This document shows, one piece after another, positions 24,206 to 32,218 of a DNA stretch of 36,083 nt. This DNA comes from an uncultured bacterium (GTDB lineage Bacteria; Bacillota; Clostridia; Lachnospirales; Lachnospiraceae). The notes below the pieces were generated by a model. That model saw only the letters and a list, made by a program, of their open reading frames with translations. It was not told the origin of the DNA and made no database searches. The number at the start of each line of letters is the position of its first letter. The first letter of the stretch is position 1. The stretch lies in the NCBI GenBank assembly GCA_947383005.1, contig CANDBT010000043.1, positions 1-36,083 of the forward strand. The letters are read 5' to 3'. A program made the translations under genes and the position numbers.

Positions 24206-24730
24206 ATGACAACAGAAGAAATGAAGGCGATAATCGACCACTTGGTACATCATTCGGATTATCGGATAGGAATGGTGTTTGATTTTACTACTGTATGCAA
24301 TGCGATGGCCAACAGGCCAAGAGAATACTGTCCAGGCGTATTATTAACCATGGTGGAAGTCAGGATTGTGATGGAGATAACCGAGCATCCGGGAATAACG
24401 GCTTCGGAATTGTGTAAAAGTTCAAAACGGACCAGAAGCGCCATGTCCCAAATTATTAAAAAGCTGAAACAGAAAAATATGATTTACTCAGAGAGCAGCA
24501 ATGAGCATCATAAACGCATTTTGCTTTTTCCCACAGATGAGGGAATGGGACTGCGTAATCATATTGTAGAGAGCAAGGAGGGAGATAAAAATAAGGTGTT
24601 TACCCGTTTGCTTGAAAAAGGATGCAGTAAGGAAGAATTGGAAAATTTCTATAAAGTCATGAAAATTTATACGAGGCTGATGATTGAGGAGCCAAATACC
24701 GGATGGGATTATCTGATTCCAAAAAGCTGA
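24206..24730 (+). CDS. MarR-family transcriptional regulator
   Basis: 174 residues. A winged helix-turn-helix is visible at about residues 55-120: VRIVMEITEHPGITASELCK, the recognition helix region TRSAMSQIIKKLKQKNM and the wing SSNEHHKRILLFPTDEG. Flanking helices would form the dimer interface, as in MarR proteins. ATG at 24206 with GGAGGAGGAG upstream is clear. It sits between the M20 dipeptidase (divergent) and the opp operon (same direction), and both have a similar palindrome by their promoters, so it most likely controls peptide uptake and breakdown. The effector is unknown; a peptide or amino acid is plausible. Confidence 0.85.
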   Translation: MTTEEMKAIIDHLVHHSDYRIGMVFDFTTVCNAMANRPREYCPGVLLTMVEVRIVMEITEHPGITASELCKSSKRTRSAMSQIIKKLKQKNMIYSESSNEHHKRILLFPTDEGMGLRNHIVESKEGDKNKVFTRLLEKGCSKEELENFYKVMKIYTRLMIEEPNTGWDYLIPKS

Positions 24731-24751
24731 TGATTTGGAAAGTTTTGTGTG

Positions 24752-24780
24752 TTGACAAAAAATACTTTTTAGTCTATAAT
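24752..24780 (+). promoter_or_regulatory. Promoter of the oligopeptide transport operon
   Basis: A perfect consensus promoter: TTGACA (24752-24757), 17-bp spacer, TATAAT (24775-24780). Confidence 0.88.
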
Positions 24781-24783
24781 GTG

Positions 24784-24796
24784 TTTAATCACTTAA
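24784..24796. promoter_or_regulatory. Candidate MarR-type operator (opp side)
   Basis: TTTAATCACTTAA starts three bases after the opp -10 box, where a bound repressor would block initiation. It resembles the palindrome TTAAGTGACTTAA in the dipeptidase leader. Confidence 0.55.
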
Positions 24797-24883
24797 CACT
24801 TTACCAGTTTAGGGTGGTAAATTCCATACCTGATGCTGCAAAAGGTGCCAAATGGTTACCAAACCCCATTAATACTCAGTCAT

Positions 24884-24926
24884 AAAAAGCGCAATGGAGC
24901 GGGCACTTTCTCTTATTGCGCTTTTT
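24884..24926 (+). promoter_or_regulatory. Leader terminator/attenuator before oppA
   Basis: AAAAAGCGCAAT (24884-24895) and ATTGCGCTTTTT (24915-24926) form a perfect 12-bp stem ending in five T, about 100 bases after the transcription start and 38 bases before the oppA ATG. The preceding leader contains alternative pairings (GGTAA/TTACC around 24815-24860), so conditional read-through is possible. It could instead terminate transcripts coming from marR, but it lies downstream of the opp promoter. Confidence 0.7.
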
Positions 24927-24964
24927 GTATAATCAACCATTACATAAAGGAGGAGTTGTAGATT

Positions 24965-26608
24965 ATGAAAAAGAAGACGATCAGCGGCATACTGGCAGGG
25001 ATTATGGCCTGCACAGTAGCAATGACCGGCTGTGGCGGTTCCGGAAGTTCAGGACAAACAACAGGAGCCGGCAGCACCCCGGCGGAGTCCGGGACGACGG
25101 CTGGCGGAGAAAGCGGTACGGACGGACAAGCGGTGCAGGAAGATTCCAAGGTATTGAAGATCGGTGCTGCCAGCGATATTATTACTCTGGATCCTCATGA
25201 CCAGAATCAGACCAATACTGGCGATTTGTTTAAGTCTATTGGTTCCCAGCTTTTTGTCAGGGATTTGGATTTCCAGCTTCAGGGAGATTTATGTACGGAA
25301 TATGAACAAGTGGATGATCTGACCTGGACATTTACTATCCGTGATGATGCTTCGTTCAGCAATGGAGACCCGATTACCGTTGAAGATGTTAAATGGAGCC
25401 TTGACCGGGTATCTACAGATGAGTCTTTGGTAGGCTATATTTATTTTAAATATATTGATAATGTGGAAATTGTAGATGAACACACCATTAAGGTAACAAC
25501 TGAGTCAGCCAGGCCGGATATGACCAGCCTTCTTTGCATGTCCAGCTCAACCATTCTTCCGTCTAAATATATTGAGGCCAACGGAATGGATGCCTATATC
25601 AAGGAGCCGATTTGTTCGGGCGCCTATCTGCTGAAGGAATGGATTCCGGATGATCATTATACTTTGGTGCCCAATCCGGATTATTACGGAACTCCGGCCA
25701 CCTGGGAAGAGGTTATTGTCCGTGCTATCCCCGAGAGTTCCACCCGTGTGTCAGAGCTTCTTACCGGCGGTGTGGATCTGATATATAACGTACCGGTAAA
25801 TGAGTGGGAGAGGGTTTCCAACAATACGGACGGTTATGGCACTTCTCTTGTGTATGGGGAAACATCCCGCATTATGTTAATCATTTTGCGGATGACTGAT
25901 GGCTGGGCCTGCAAAGATCCTCTGGTAAGGGAAGCAATCGAATATGCAATTGATAAGAATGCAATCTGCGATACGCTTCTTCTGGGGGCAGGTACGCCAA
26001 CCCGTACCAGGATTGGTTCTTCGGTTGTGGGCTTTAACAATGATTTGTTCGGCAGCGAGAATGGCGATATGTATGACCCGGAGAAAGCAAAAGAGCTTTT
26101 GGCGCAGGGCGGATACAGCGAGGGGCAGTTGGAATTGAATATGACGGCTTCCAGCGGGCGTTATCTGATGGATGCGGAAATGGCTCAAATGATCGCCGCG
26201 TATTTGGAGGCTGTAGGGATAAAAGTCAATTTAGAGCTGGTGGATGCCACCGTTCTTTCCAATATGTTCAGTAATAAGGAAAACAAAGATGTGTTTATGA
26301 TCGGCTTGTCTGATGGCCAGTATGACGGATGCTATCCGCTGGCCCAGTTCTGTGATCCGATCCGTACGGAAGGGCAGAGTGATTATGACAACCCTGAAAT
26401 TGTTGAGATGTATCAGCAGGCCAGGGTGGAGCGGGATCCGGAGAAGAGGGCCGAGCTTGCTTCTCAGATTCAGGCCATTGCGGCTGAAGACAGACCGCAG
26501 GTTTGTATTGCCCAGATGAAAGCGATATTTGGCGTCAGCAATCGTGTGGTGCTGAATCCGAGAATGGATACCAATATTCTTCCGGATGAAGTGACTTTGG
26601 CAAAATAA
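24965..26608 (+). CDS. oppA: Oligopeptide/dipeptide ABC transporter receptor lipoprotein
   Basis: 547 residues. Signal peptide with lipobox MTGCG near residue 22, a Gly/Ser/Thr linker to about 55, then a family 5 solute-binding domain: KIGAASDIITLDPHDQNQTN, LTWTFTIRDDASFSNGDPIT, VEDVKWSLDRV and VREAIEYAIDKNAI. This family binds peptides, and some members bind nickel or sugars. Ribosome site AAAGGAGG. It heads an operon with two permeases and two ATPases, next to a dipeptidase, which favours a peptide ligand. A 490-bp hairpin-rich stretch separates it from oppB. Confidence 0.9.
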   Translation: MKKKTISGILAGIMACTVAMTGCGGSGSSGQTTGAGSTPAESGTTAGGESGTDGQAVQEDSKVLKIGAASDIITLDPHDQNQTNTGDLFKSIGSQLFVRDLDFQLQGDLCTEYEQVDDLTWTFTIRDDASFSNGDPITVEDVKWSLDRVSTDESLVGYIYFKYIDNVEIVDEHTIKVTTESARPDMTSLLCMSSSTILPSKYIEANGMDAYIKEPICSGAYLLKEWIPDDHYTLVPNPDYYGTPATWEEVIVRAIPESSTRVSELLTGGVDLIYNVPVNEWERVSNNTDGYGTSLVYGETSRIMLIILRMTDGWACKDPLVREAIEYAIDKNAICDTLLLGAGTPTRTRIGSSVVGFNNDLFGSENGDMYDPEKAKELLAQGGYSEGQLELNMTASSGRYLMDAEMAQMIAAYLEAVGIKVNLELVDATVLSNMFSNKENKDVFMIGLSDGQYDGCYPLAQFCDPIRTEGQSDYDNPEIVEMYQQARVERDPEKRAELASQIQAIAAEDRPQVCIAQMKAIFGVSNRVVLNPRMDTNILPDEVTLAK

Positions 26609-26649
26609 TTCTGAAAATGGCAATTATTCCTTACAGGGAGAAGCGAAGG

Positions 26650-26862
26650 GCGCCGCAAGGATGGGGAAGGATATACCCGTTTTGCGGTGCTTTTTCGATT
26701 CGTCGGAAGGTTTGTTTGATGAATCGAAAAACCTTTCGGGGTGCTGGATGTCGTCGGCATCCGTTTGGCAACGGCCGAAGTGAAACCTGGAGCGCATTAC
26801 GCGCATAAGGAAAATGGTTGCTGCCGCAACCGCGCTCCGGTGCGAATGTGCGTCAGGACGCA
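26650..26862 (+). repeat. Hairpin-dense stretch after oppA, starting with a terminator
   Basis: First a terminator-like stem: GCGCCGCAA (26650-26658) with TTGCGGTGC (26682-26690) and TTTTT. Then TTTTTCGATTC/GAATCGAAAAA (26691-26731), GGATG/CATCC (26746-26762), CCGTT/AACGG (26761-26774), GCGC/GCGC (26792-26804), GGTTG/CAACC (26816-26831) and TGCGTC/GACGCA (26849-26862). No credible gene or promoter is present here. Confidence 0.7.
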
Positions 26863-27077
26863 TACCTTATGGTTCGGCGACAGCCGAACCGCCCTGCTGC
26901 GAAGCGGCATGAGTTAAGGGATACCCGAAGGGTATACCTTATGGTTCGGCGACAGCCGAACCGCCCTGCTGCGAAGCGGCATGAGTTAAGGGATACCCGA
27001 AGGGTATACCTTATGGTTCGGCGACAGCCGAACCGCCCCGCTGCGAAGCAGCATGAGTTAAGGGATACCCGAAGGGT
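26862..27077 (+). repeat. Three 72-bp tandem repeats between oppA and oppB
   Basis: Units begin at 26862, 26934 and 27006. Each holds three small hairpins: GGTTCGGC-GACA-GCCGAACC, GCTGC-GAA-GCGGC (GCAGC in unit 3, which turns a G-U pair into A-U) and ATACCC-GAA-GGGTAT. The last hairpin of unit 3 is followed by CTTTTT and then the oppB ribosome site. Units are almost identical, so the array is recent or kept uniform. The frame stays open because 72 is a multiple of three. Confidence 0.9.
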
Positions 27078-27101
27078 ATACTTTTTATAGGAGGAACCAA
27101 T

Positions 27102-28019
27102 ATGGGAAAGTATCTGATTAAAAGAATTCTGCAGATGATACCGGTCATGCTGATTATTACCCTGATTATTTTTATTTTACTGAATGTTGCAGGAGACCCA
27201 ACGGTAAATATGCTCCCGTTAGATGCTACCGAGGCGGAAAGGGAGGCTCTGCGGACAGCTATGGGATTGAATCGTCCTCTGCCGGTGCAGTACCTGGATT
27301 TCCTGGGAAAGGCAATCCGGGGGGATTTTGGCGATTCATATCGCTTCAACCAGCCGGCGCTGGAGCTGGCCATGCAGAGAATGCCTATGTCGATCCAATT
27401 GGCGGGGGCGGCTCTTTTGTTTGCCGTTGTCCTGGCAATCCCTCTGGGAATACTGAGTGCGCAATTTTCCAACAGCCCTTTTGATCTGGTTATCAGCGGG
27501 ATATCCGTGTTGGGGCGGGCGATGCCCAGTTTCTGGGTAGGTATTATGCTGATTCTTCTTTTAGCAGTAAAGTTCCGGTTGTTTCCGGTTTCGGGAAGCG
27601 GGACACCGGCCCATCTGGTTCTTCCCGCGCTGACTTTGTCTATCCAAAATGCCGCTCAGATAATTCCGCTGATCCGTTCCAATATGTTGTCGATTATGCA
27701 CGAGGATTATATCCGGACGGCTCGCAGCAAGGGCCTTAAGGAGTGGGCGGTTATCTGTATCCATGCTTTTAAAAACGCATTGGTTCCCGTGGTGACGATT
27801 ATTGCTCTGGAAATCCCCGGCCTTATCGGCGGGGCGCTGATTACCGAGACCGTTTTTGCCTGGCCGGGACTTGGGCAATTTTTGATTCAGGCTATCGGAA
27901 ACCGGGATATGAGTGTGGTTCAGGTATGTATTTTCTTGATCGCGGTGATTACGCTGGTGGCAAACCTTATTGCGGATGTTGTGTATTGCTTTATTGATCC
28001 GCGTATCCGGTACGAATAG
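27102..28019 (+). CDS. oppB: Oligopeptide ABC transporter permease 1
   Basis: 305 residues with six membrane segments, of the DppB/OppB type. The N-terminus (YLIKRILQMIPVMLIITLII), the DLGDSYRFNQPALE-like segment, and the EAA loop YIRTARSKGLKEWAVICIHA with FKNALVPVVTIIALEIPGLI are family signatures. It pairs with OppC to form the channel. Ribosome site TAGGAGGAACC directly precedes ATG, right after the 72-bp repeat array. Confidence 0.93.
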   Translation: MGKYLIKRILQMIPVMLIITLIIFILLNVAGDPTVNMLPLDATEAEREALRTAMGLNRPLPVQYLDFLGKAIRGDFGDSYRFNQPALELAMQRMPMSIQLAGAALLFAVVLAIPLGILSAQFSNSPFDLVISGISVLGRAMPSFWVGIMLILLLAVKFRLFPVSGSGTPAHLVLPALTLSIQNAAQIIPLIRSNMLSIMHEDYIRTARSKGLKEWAVICIHAFKNALVPVVTIIALEIPGLIGGALITETVFAWPGLGQFLIQAIGNRDMSVVQVCIFLIAVITLVANLIADVVYCFIDPRIRYE

Positions 28020-28030
28020 GAGGAACGATT

Positions 28031-28924
28031 GTGGAAAAGAAAAGACAAGAGAAAAAAACCAGACATAGGATGCCTCGGTGGCTCCGTATGCTTTGGAGAA
28101 GCAAAACCGGGCTTTTAGGGTTTATTATTGTGTCAGCGGCAGTAATTTGTGCGTTGTTTGCCCCTCAATTGGCGCCGTATGATCCGAATGCGATCAATCC
28201 TTTGAATATGCTTAAGCCTCCGGCGTTTATGGCGGGAGGGGATCCGGCGTTTCTTTTGGGGACGGACAATCTGGGACACGATATATTAAGCCGTTTGATT
28301 TACGGAGCCAGAGTGTCTATGATCATCGGAATATTAAGTGTGGTGCTGGCCGGTATTATCGGGACAGGCTTCGGGCTTATGGCCGGTTATTACGGCGGGA
28401 TAGTGGATTCGGTGATTATGCGGATTACCGACGCATTCCATTCTATTCCCCGTATGCTTTTGGCTATGGTGGCAGTTAGCCTGATGAAAGCGGGAATCGG
28501 GGCGCTGGTGCTGGTTATCGGTGTGACAGGATGGATTACCTATGCCCGTTTGATCCGCAGCGAAGTACTGGTGATTAAGGAGCGGGAGTTTGTCAAGGCG
28601 GCAATTACGATTGGAACTCCTGATTATAAAATCATTTTTCGCCATATTTTGCCTAATATATTTTCTTCATTTATTGTCGTATCAACTCTGGCAGTCGCCA
28701 CCAGCATTATCGCGGAAACCAGCTTAAGCTTTTTGGGGCTGGGGATCCAGCCGCCGGATATTTCCTGGGGCGGGATGCTCAGTGCGGGAAGAAATTATCT
28801 GGCAACCAACTGGTGGGTGGCAACCATGCCCGGAATTACCTTGACCCTGACCGTACTGGGCATTATGTTTTTGGGCAACTGGCTTCGCGACTTTATGGAT
28901 CCCCACAACCAGGGCTTGGAATAA
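28031..28924 (+). CDS. oppC: Oligopeptide ABC transporter permease 2
   Basis: 297 residues with six membrane segments, of the DppC/OppC type. Signatures: FAPQLAPYDPNAINPLNMLK, LLGTDNLGHDILSRLIYGAR, the EAA loop EFVKAAITIGTPDYKIIFRH and SFLGLGIQPPDISWGGMLS. GTG at 28031 with AGGAGG upstream is the likely start, 11 bp after oppB. It forms the channel with OppB. Confidence 0.93.
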   Translation: MEKKRQEKKTRHRMPRWLRMLWRSKTGLLGFIIVSAAVICALFAPQLAPYDPNAINPLNMLKPPAFMAGGDPAFLLGTDNLGHDILSRLIYGARVSMIIGILSVVLAGIIGTGFGLMAGYYGGIVDSVIMRITDAFHSIPRMLLAMVAVSLMKAGIGALVLVIGVTGWITYARLIRSEVLVIKEREFVKAAITIGTPDYKIIFRHILPNIFSSFIVVSTLAVATSIIAETSLSFLGLGIQPPDISWGGMLSAGRNYLATNWWVATMPGITLTLTVLGIMFLGNWLRDFMDPHNQGLE

Positions 28925-28938
28925 GGAGGCGGCAAAGG

Positions 28939-29928
28939 ATGAATCAGGAAACATTATTGCAGGTGGAAAACCTGAATGTTTATTTTAAGACTGAGGACGG
29001 AAGGCTTCAGGCAGTAAAAGATGTATCCTTTCAGGTGAAAAAAGGAGAGCTTTTGGCTATTGTAGGAGAGTCCGGCTGCGGAAAAAGCCTGACGTCCCTG
29101 TCTATAATGGGTTTGACGGCAAAAAACTGCCAGGTGGAGGCAGACAGTATCACCTTTAAAGAAATGGATTTGACCAAGCTCCCGGCGGCAAAACTGCGCC
29201 AGATGCGGGGGAAGGAGATGGCTATGATATTCCAGGAGCCGTTGACCAGTTTAAATCCTTTGTTTACCATAGGTTATCAGTTAATGGAAACGATACGCAT
29301 TCACCATTCGGTCGGTAAAAAAGAGGCCAGGGATATGGCTGTGGAAATTTTAAAAAAGGTGGAAATTCCCCGGCCGGAGAGGATTATTTCCGAATATCCA
29401 AATGCCCTCAGCGGCGGGATGCGCCAACGGGTGATGATTGCCATGGCATTGGTGAATAATCCCAGCCTGTTGATTGCGGATGAGCCGACTACGGCTTTGG
29501 ATGTGACGATCCAGGCTCAGATTTTATTTTTGATGAAGCATTTGATGAAAGAATACCATACCTCGATTATGTTTATCACTCATGATTTGGGGGTGGTGGC
29601 CGAGGTTGCTGATCGGGTTATGGTTATGTATGCCGGGCAGATTGTGGAGGAAGCAGATGTATTTACGTTGTTTTCCGATCCGCTCCATCCCTATACCAAA
29701 GGGCTTATGGGCAGCACAATTAAGGTAGATCAGAAAGAAGAAATGCTGGTTACTATACCAGGTACGGTTCCCAGCCTGGCAGATATGCCGGAAGGCTGCC
29801 GTTTTCATCCCAGGTGCCCATTAGCGGACGAACAGTGCAAGACGGTTTGTCCTGAGCTTAGAGAAGCAGGAGCGGGGCGGAAAGTCCGGTGCATCCATGC
29901 AAACACAGGAGGAAAAGACAATGTCTGA
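28939..29928 (+). CDS. oppD: Oligopeptide ABC transporter ATPase D
   Basis: 329 residues with a full ABC set: Walker A GESGCGKS, signature ALSGGMRQRVMIAMAL, Walker B LLIADEPTTALD, and switch His in FITHDLGVVAEV. The C-terminal oligopeptide domain carries the cysteine cluster GCRFHPRCPLADEQCKTVCP, known in relatives to bind an iron-sulfur cluster. ATG at 28939 follows AAGGAGG. It overlaps oppF by 8 bp, so the two ATPases are co-translated. Confidence 0.93.
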   Translation: MNQETLLQVENLNVYFKTEDGRLQAVKDVSFQVKKGELLAIVGESGCGKSLTSLSIMGLTAKNCQVEADSITFKEMDLTKLPAAKLRQMRGKEMAMIFQEPLTSLNPLFTIGYQLMETIRIHHSVGKKEARDMAVEILKKVEIPRPERIISEYPNALSGGMRQRVMIAMALVNNPSLLIADEPTTALDVTIQAQILFLMKHLMKEYHTSIMFITHDLGVVAEVADRVMVMYAGQIVEEADVFTLFSDPLHPYTKGLMGSTIKVDQKEEMLVTIPGTVPSLADMPEGCRFHPRCPLADEQCKTVCPELREAGAGRKVRCIHANTGGKDNV

Positions 29929-30928
29929 AGAATATTTGCTGGAAATCCGTCATCTGGATAAGTTTTTTAAGGTTAAGGGGGGAAAACTGGGACAGAAACC
30001 GGAAACGTTAAAAGCAGTCAGTGACGTAAGTTTTTGCCTGAAAGAAGGGGAGACTTTGGAGATTGTGGGGGAGAGCGGCTGCGGTAAATCTACCCTGGGC
30101 AACACCATTATCCGTTTGTTGGATCCTACAGCAGGGGAAATTTTGTTTGAAGGCAAAGATTTGGCTAAAATGAAAAAACGGGAGCTGGCTAAATATCGGC
30201 CTCATATGCAGATGATTTTTCAGGATCCTTATTCTTCGCTTAATCCCCGGATGCGGGTTTTTGATATTATTGCTGAGCCTTTGCGCACACATCATGTGTT
30301 GACAGGAAAAGATCTGGAAAAGCGGGTTATGGAGCTGATGAAGGTAGTGGGACTTGACGCTTCTTATGCCAGCCGTTATCCTCATGAGTTTTCGGGAGGC
30401 CAGCGTCAGCGTATCGGTATTGCCCGTGCGCTGGCTTTAAGGCCAAAGCTGATTATCTGTGACGAGCCGGTATCGGCTCTGGATGTGTCTATCCAGGCTC
30501 AGATCCTCAATCTTTTGCGCCGGCTGCAGAAAGAATTCCATTTAACGTATATTTTTATTGCTCATGGCCTTCCCAGTGTGCGGCATATCAGCAGTAAGAT
30601 TGCAGTGATGTATTTGGGAAAGATGGTGGAGCTTACTTCCCGGGATCAGCTTTTTGCCCATCCTATGCATCCTTATACTTTAGGACTTTTTGAGGCTATT
30701 CCCATCCCTGACCCATCTTTGAGGAAGCCTGATGGGGAACGGGAAATTCTGCAGGGAGATATTCCTAATGCGCTTCATCCGCCTTCCGGTTGTTATTTCC
30801 ATCCCCGGTGCCCCTATGCCAAAGAGGAATGTAAGACAGCCGCCCCTGTACTGGAAGAAAAAGAACCCGGACATTTTGTCGCCTGCCATTATCCGATAAA
30901 CCATAGAGAAAGCGCAGGTAAGGAATGA
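29921..30928 (+). CDS. oppF: Oligopeptide ABC transporter ATPase F
   Basis: 335 residues: Walker A GESGCGKST, signature FSGGQRQRIGIARALAL, Walker B LIICDEPVSALD, and C-terminal GCYFHPRCPYAKEECKTAAP (cysteine cluster). The switch region reads FIAHGLPSVRHIS, with Gly in place of the usual Asp after the His, a variant seen in some related ATPases. ATG at 29921 follows AGGAGGAAAAG. It partners OppD. Its stop overlaps the next start (ATGA), so the EamA gene is coupled to it. Confidence 0.92.
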   Translation: MSEEYLLEIRHLDKFFKVKGGKLGQKPETLKAVSDVSFCLKEGETLEIVGESGCGKSTLGNTIIRLLDPTAGEILFEGKDLAKMKKRELAKYRPHMQMIFQDPYSSLNPRMRVFDIIAEPLRTHHVLTGKDLEKRVMELMKVVGLDASYASRYPHEFSGGQRQRIGIARALALRPKLIICDEPVSALDVSIQAQILNLLRRLQKEFHLTYIFIAHGLPSVRHISSKIAVMYLGKMVELTSRDQLFAHPMHPYTLGLFEAIPIPDPSLRKPDGEREILQGDIPNALHPPSGCYFHPRCPYAKEECKTAAPVLEEKEPGHFVACHYPINHRESAGKE

Positions 30929-31833
30929 AAAAATACTTGCCGTTGTTGGCCAATATTGCTTCGCAGGTTCTTTTTGGTTTTGCCTATCTCTTCATGAAAA
31001 TGGGCATGGCGGTAGTCAATCAGAATACGGTTAAATTTTTGTCTTTCCGTTTCGGGCTGGGGTTTCTGGCCATGACGCTTTTGCTGGCGGCTGGCTTTCA
31101 GAAGGTGAAATATAAGGGACGGCCGGTTCACTTGATTTTACTTTGCGGTATGTTTAACCCGCTGGTCAGCCAGGTGCTGGAAACAACGTCCACCACTTAC
31201 GCGCCGGCTTCCCAGATTTCCCTTTATGCCAGCGCTATGCCGGCGCTGATGCTGATTTTTGCCGCATTGATTAACCACGAATATCCGACGAAAGCCCAGG
31301 TGGCTTTTGTGTTTGTGACGATGTTTGGCATGGTGATAACAAATTTTTCCGACAAATCGGCTGCCGGGCTGACAACGATAGGATTGGTACTGATTGCTGC
31401 CTCCAATATTGTCATTGCGTTGGGGAGGATTATGGTAAGAAGGGCATCGAAAGTATTTACTTCGTTTGAGATTGTCTACCTGACAACAGCCATAGGCGCA
31501 GTAGCATTTACGGCATATTCTATGGGAACCCATTTGGCGTCCGCTCCTTTTGCTGAATATTTTACCGGACTTTGGCGCCCGGCTTTTGTCATTGCCGTGC
31601 TGTATATGGGGATTGGCTCATGTGTGGGAGCTTTTTTGCTGATGACTTACGCCTCAGCCCATCTTCCGGTAGCGGTGTTTGCCTCTACCTGTACCTTGAG
31701 TACGGTGGTCGGGATTGTGTCCGGGGTAGTAATTTTGGGAGAAACCTTTCAGACGGCGGATATTGTGGGAACAGTGATCATGCTGGCGGGAATCGTGGGA
31801 ATCAGTTTGTGTTATGAAGCGGAACCGGCGTGA
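30925..31833 (+). CDS. EamA (DMT superfamily) permease
   Basis: 302 residues with ten membrane segments in two EamA halves. LFGFAYLFMKMGMAVVNQNT opens the first; VLYMGIGSCVGAFLLMTYAS, HLPVAVFASTCTLSTVVGIV and VVILGETFQTADIVGTVIM close the second. The family moves amino acids, nucleosides or other small metabolites, often outward. ATGA overlap with oppF places it in the peptide-uptake operon. Export of surplus amino acids released from imported peptides is a reasonable guess (inference). Confidence 0.85.
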   Translation: MKKYLPLLANIASQVLFGFAYLFMKMGMAVVNQNTVKFLSFRFGLGFLAMTLLLAAGFQKVKYKGRPVHLILLCGMFNPLVSQVLETTSTTYAPASQISLYASAMPALMLIFAALINHEYPTKAQVAFVFVTMFGMVITNFSDKSAAGLTTIGLVLIAASNIVIALGRIMVRRASKVFTSFEIVYLTTAIGAVAFTAYSMGTHLASAPFAEYFTGLWRPAFVIAVLYMGIGSCVGAFLLMTYASAHLPVAVFASTCTLSTVVGIVSGVVILGETFQTADIVGTVIMLAGIVGISLCYEAEPA

Positions 31834-31886
31834 TATCTGCTCTTGTTGTTGTAATAGTTCATAAGTACCATGTAAACAGTAACCTC

Positions 31887-31915
31887 TTGTTTTCTTGCAA
31901 AAATAGTGATAAGAT
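31887..31915 (+). promoter_or_regulatory. Weak promoter candidate before the small coiled-coil ORF
   Basis: TTGTTT (31887-31892), 17-bp spacer, TAAGAT (31910-31915). The -35 box is poor; the alternative -10 is GATAAT at 31913-31918. Confidence 0.35.
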
Positions 31916-31951
31916 AATTGTACCATTTTTGGCGGAAAGGATGGTATATTT

Positions 31952-32119
31952 ATGGATAACCTGATGGAGGCTATTCTGCAAGGCGAGAAAAAGCGGCAGA
32001 TGCGCAAGGAAATCGCTGCTCTTCAAGAAGAAATCGAAAAGGAAAAAGAGCTTGGCAAATTGGTGGAACTGAATTGCCGTCTGAAGAAACTGCAAAAGGA
32101 ATGGGGAGAAGAGGGATGA
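31952..32119 (+). CDS. Small coiled-coil protein (55 aa)
   Basis: A short ORF starting MDNLMEAILQGEKKRQMRKE with continuous heptad-like hydrophobics and charged residues (IAALQEEIEKEKELGKLVEL), so almost the whole protein should be one coiled-coil helix. AAAGG lies about 11 bases upstream and a weak promoter precedes it. No family recognised. High Lys/Glu content and no membrane segment suggest a cytoplasmic adaptor or toxin/antitoxin-sized protein, but nothing more can be claimed. Its stop overlaps the start of a 21-codon ORF (ATGA). Confidence 0.6.
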   Translation: MDNLMEAILQGEKKRQMRKEIAALQEEIEKEKELGKLVELNCRLKKLQKEWGEEG

Positions 32120-32181
32120 GGCGGAAAATAATCAGCCGTAAGTTTGATTTTGACATCCCCAAATCCTATTGGCCGGCATAA
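32116..32181 (+). CDS. Possible micro-ORF (21 aa)
   Basis: An ORF of 21 codons beginning MRRKIISRKFDFDIPKSYWP overlaps the coiled-coil gene stop (ATGA), and GAAGAGGG lies just upstream. Coding status is uncertain; support is only the overlap and the ribosome-like site. Confidence 0.3.
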   Translation: MRRKIISRKFDFDIPKSYWPA

Positions 32182-32218
32182 AATAGAGTAAGCATGTAAC
32201 GATGAAGGTGGCAGCCAG

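Noticed and set aside
24811-24820. T-box-like AGGGTGGTA in the oppA leader
   Set aside because: The conserved continuation CCGCG is missing and it is not adjacent to the terminator as in T-box RNAs.
26862-27077. CRISPR array
   Set aside because: Units are contiguous with no unique spacers, and no cas genes are present.
26818-27090. A 90-codon open frame made of three 24-residue repeats
   Set aside because: It is read through the 72-bp palindromic tandem repeats; the frame stays open only because 72 is a multiple of three. The encoded peptide is Arg-rich and has no ribosome site.
31851-31882. GTAATAGTTCAT ... AACAGTAAC after the EamA gene as another element remnant
   Set aside because: Only short similarity to the terminal repeats and no internal element sequence; could be chance.
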